The translations under genes were made by a program, and so were the position numbers. A stretch of 64,000 bases of DNA from Salvia splendens (Eukaryota; Streptophyta; Magnoliopsida; Lamiales; Lamiaceae), in assembly GCF_004379255.2 (NCBI RefSeq), contig NC_056046.1, positions 3,906,001 to 3,970,000 on the forward strand, in the 5' to 3' direction. Shown in pieces: positions 61,564 through 64,000 of the stretch; within the stretch, counting starts at the first letter, position 1; every line of letters starts with the position of its first letter. A model generated the notes under the pieces. It saw only the letters and a list, made by a program, of their open reading frames with translations, was not told where the DNA came from and searched no databases.

Positions 61564-63191
61564 TAAGACACTTTAGTGTAACAGAGAAAACATTGTATAT
61601 AATCTAATGGGTTAATTGATTAAAAATCACAAAAATTGGTCAAATTAACTGTCTTATATTTCAAAATCTGAATGAGAAATCAAGAAGTTTAAATAAAACC
61701 AATTATGTCACAATAACTTGTTTTGTTCAAATCATCAAATATGATGTTAATTAGTGCACACATGTAAAATTTAGTGATGTCAATTAATAGTGACATAATT
61801 ACTTATATTAATATAATAATACGGACGACTAAAGGATGTCGTTTTAAATTAAAGAAATTCAGTTAATGTGATAATCTAAAACTTCGTTATTTATTATGTT
61901 AAAAATTGTACTATAATTCAAACCAATTGATCAAATTTCATACTTTTATAGTAGGAAATTAACTCTAATAGTATGTGATAAAATTCTTAAAAGGCTACAA
62001 CTATTCCACAAAGCCTAAAATTACTGATTTATTTTGACATAAAGAGCGATCACTTTAAAAAGCAACGCGACTTTAACTGCAAGCTTAAAAAAGCCAGGTT
62101 GATGCTCTCAATTCAGTCCACGCCTCTGCTTCTCTCTCCCGCGCGCGCGGAATTTGCAGTAAGATTCATGTGAATATTGCCTTTCAATCGTGTTGGATGA
62201 ATCATGTGAATATTGCCTTTCATTTTGACGTGTTGGTGTAGGTTCTATTGTTCTCATACACACTTGTTGCTCTCGTTATAATGATTGTTTAATTGTGCTT
62301 GGTTTACGCAATTTCTGTTTCCATTAGGCTATATGTAGAAAGCATTTGCAGAAGGAATGCCGATTTGAACTTGTGCAATTCATGAGTTCAATTTGAGGTG
62401 GACGATCAATGTATCCAAGCATTGTTTTTAAAAAAGCGAGGTTGTGGCTGGCGACTATTTCACTGGAAATACTTGGTTGTTTGAGTCGAGATGAGATATG
62501 CTTATTGCTTAAGTCTGACACCATGACTATGTTCTGTGATGCACTATCATTCCGAAAAAAATTTGGGCACTAGGTCTCCAGTTTTTTTTTTTCCTCTGAA
62601 CCTTGAAATGAGTGATTTAGGCACTTGCATAGAGTTGTTTGTTCGAGAATTTGGAGAATTGGGGAGTTGCGGATTCGGTAATACTTAAAGTAATGTTTGT
62701 CTAGAATGTTGACTTTAGTAAAAATCATATTTGAAAATTGAAATAGTTGTGGGGATTTTAATATGGGAGACATTTTTTGCTGTGATTTTAATATCATGCC
62801 TGGAAAGTGAGATTTAGAACTGGCATTTTTTGTAAGTTCTCTAAACAAACATATAGTGGAACTTGGAGTTCTAAATTGAATAGTAAAGTTCTCAAACAAA
62901 ATCTCAGTAAGCTGAATTGTTTGCACCAAATATGTGCTCCATTCATACAATCAGAAACAGTTTTAAGTTTCTATTATCCCTTTTTCTCTATTTTCAAATT
63001 CTTGGTGCTATTCTACATGTTAAATGACATTCTTTATTTAGTGTTTTTTGTATATATGTTTGCTGCTAATCAACCTAAAACCTACACTGCATTGATCAAC
63101 CAAATATAGCTACAAATAAATGACACTCAACTATAGATTTGTTCCAAATGCATTTGAAATAATTCTCCCTAGTTGCCAGCAGTACCTTTCT
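61564..63191. other. Spacer 3' of the PIN gene
   Basis: AT-rich sequence, with a C/T- and CG-rich patch near 62105-62155 (CTCTCTCCCGCGCGCGCGG) and a short duplicated TGTGAATATTGCCTTTCA. These look promoter-like but I can connect them to no reading frame. Confidence 0.4.
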
Positions 63192-64000
63192 TTATAAATC
63201 CAGCAGGAAGTAGTATGCTAATCCAATTGGAACAGCGATGAGCAAGCCAAATATAACCCTACAGGTAAAATAAACAGTTTCTGAAATTTTTCTTGTTTTT
63301 GAGTTGGTAACAATTACTGAAAAGTGAAAACATTGAATACCCGGTGCTTAGTATAGCTGGATGTAGATTATACTCCTTTGCAAACACAAATGGAACTATC
63401 CCCTGAGGGAGAGCGGCCTGCACCATGTTTATAAATTATTCTGCTAAGTTTTAACATTGAATAAAGAATAATTCTCAGGTACTGATATGACTAGAGACAA
63501 TGATACTTACGAACCTGCACAATTGCAACTTTAAGTAATGTTCCTCTTAGTCCAAGTGCTAATGAGGGCACGGACATGAGCAATGGGCCTACTAGAAACT
63601 TCATCGCCATGGCTAATACTGCTTTTCTGGTACCACAGGCAATCACTCTGGGTTGTGAAGCCATGAATAGGCCTGACCAGAAAAAGATTAAAGAGGTAGA
63701 AGGAATTCCCTTATGCGTATGAGTGTGTTTTTGTGTGCATGAACGGCATCTGATAGAAGTAAAACTTTAAACATGCATACCTAAGCTGAACATAGCCATT
63801 CCAAGTCCTCCATCTGACAATAGTGTAACTGAATTTTCAATTATTTTAGGCAATTTTACTGACCACCTGCACATAATGACAGTCGTAATGTGAGACTTAC
63901 AATTGATCCATGGTGTTCTGGGATAGTCGAACTCTTTACCACCAATTGGTTACAACAGCCAATAGTCTGCATGAGTTTTGTTTGTATTACCTGAAATGTA
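63192..64000 (-). CDS. PIN: PIN-type auxin efflux carrier, C-terminal exons (5' part outside the window)
   Basis: Membrane carrier of auxin. Only the last exons are here, on the minus strand: up to 63991-64000 (end of an exon), 63781-63866, 63515-63672, 63341-63417 and 63192-63258. They read continuously as [96 protein letters not shown] and a final [19 protein letters not shown] segment. These are the last transmembrane helices, including the conserved [17 protein letters not shown]. The wording is closer to the short, ER-type members (PIN5/PIN8) than to PIN1, but the diagnostic central loop lies outside the window. Confidence 0.9.

Noticed and set aside
62105..62160. CG-rich patch as the promoter of an unseen gene
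   Set aside because: No reading frame with splice structure or family match follows on either strand, so it was left as unexplained spacer.

Overview
The window is nuclear DNA of a flowering plant, almost certainly a eudicot. It has intron-rich genes whose predicted proteins match land-plant families (VIH/PPIP5K, a plasma-membrane H+-ATPase ending in YTV, chloroplast uL6, PIN), AT-rich spacers, and many plant-type transposons. The gene dialect feels asterid, but I cannot fix the order or genus.

Host genes from left to right: a complete 28-exon diphosphoinositol-pentakisphosphate kinase (VIH, +, 354-9580); a complete 20-exon plasma-membrane H+-ATPase (+, 22110-27949); a damaged NDUFAF7-like complex I assembly methyltransferase (-, 31479-34501) with tRNA-Ala genes beside it; a DEAH11/12-type helicase-RBR protein (-, 35912-47197) whose second exon is split by a fresh copia insertion; chloroplast ribosomal protein L6 (+, 51421-53491); RCL1, an 18S rRNA processing factor (-, 54259-56068); a mitochondrial porin VDAC (-, 57428-59597); and the last five exons of a PIN-type auxin carrier running off the right edge (-, 63192-64000). 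They are unrelated housekeeping or transport genes, not a cluster.

The 12-kb gap between VIH and the H+-ATPase is a transposon park with boundaries that can be read to the base: a hAT-type element, a 565-bp TRIM, two PIF/Harbinger elements that carry the transposase and the Myb-like gene separately, a MITE, and a 1.9-kb non-autonomous LTR element holding an intact, unclassified ORF. Other well-bounded insertions are a hAT MITE in VIH intron 7, a Harbinger deletion derivative in H+-ATPase intron 3, a hAT-like element that splits a tRNA-Ala, a Mutator-like element carrying a host gene fragment (Pack-MULE, 49338-50352), and a fold-back element (60697-61554).

The most notable signals are: the copia element with apparently identical LTRs in a DEAH11 exon; the tandem NDUFAF7/tRNA-Ala duplication in which both NDUFAF7 copies look broken; the Pack-MULE with a proline-rich cell-wall protein tail; and the unclassified ORF inside the 19.3-21.2 kb LTR element. 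Exon borders were placed by eye from reading-frame continuity, GT/AG sites and remembered family sequence. No alignment was run.
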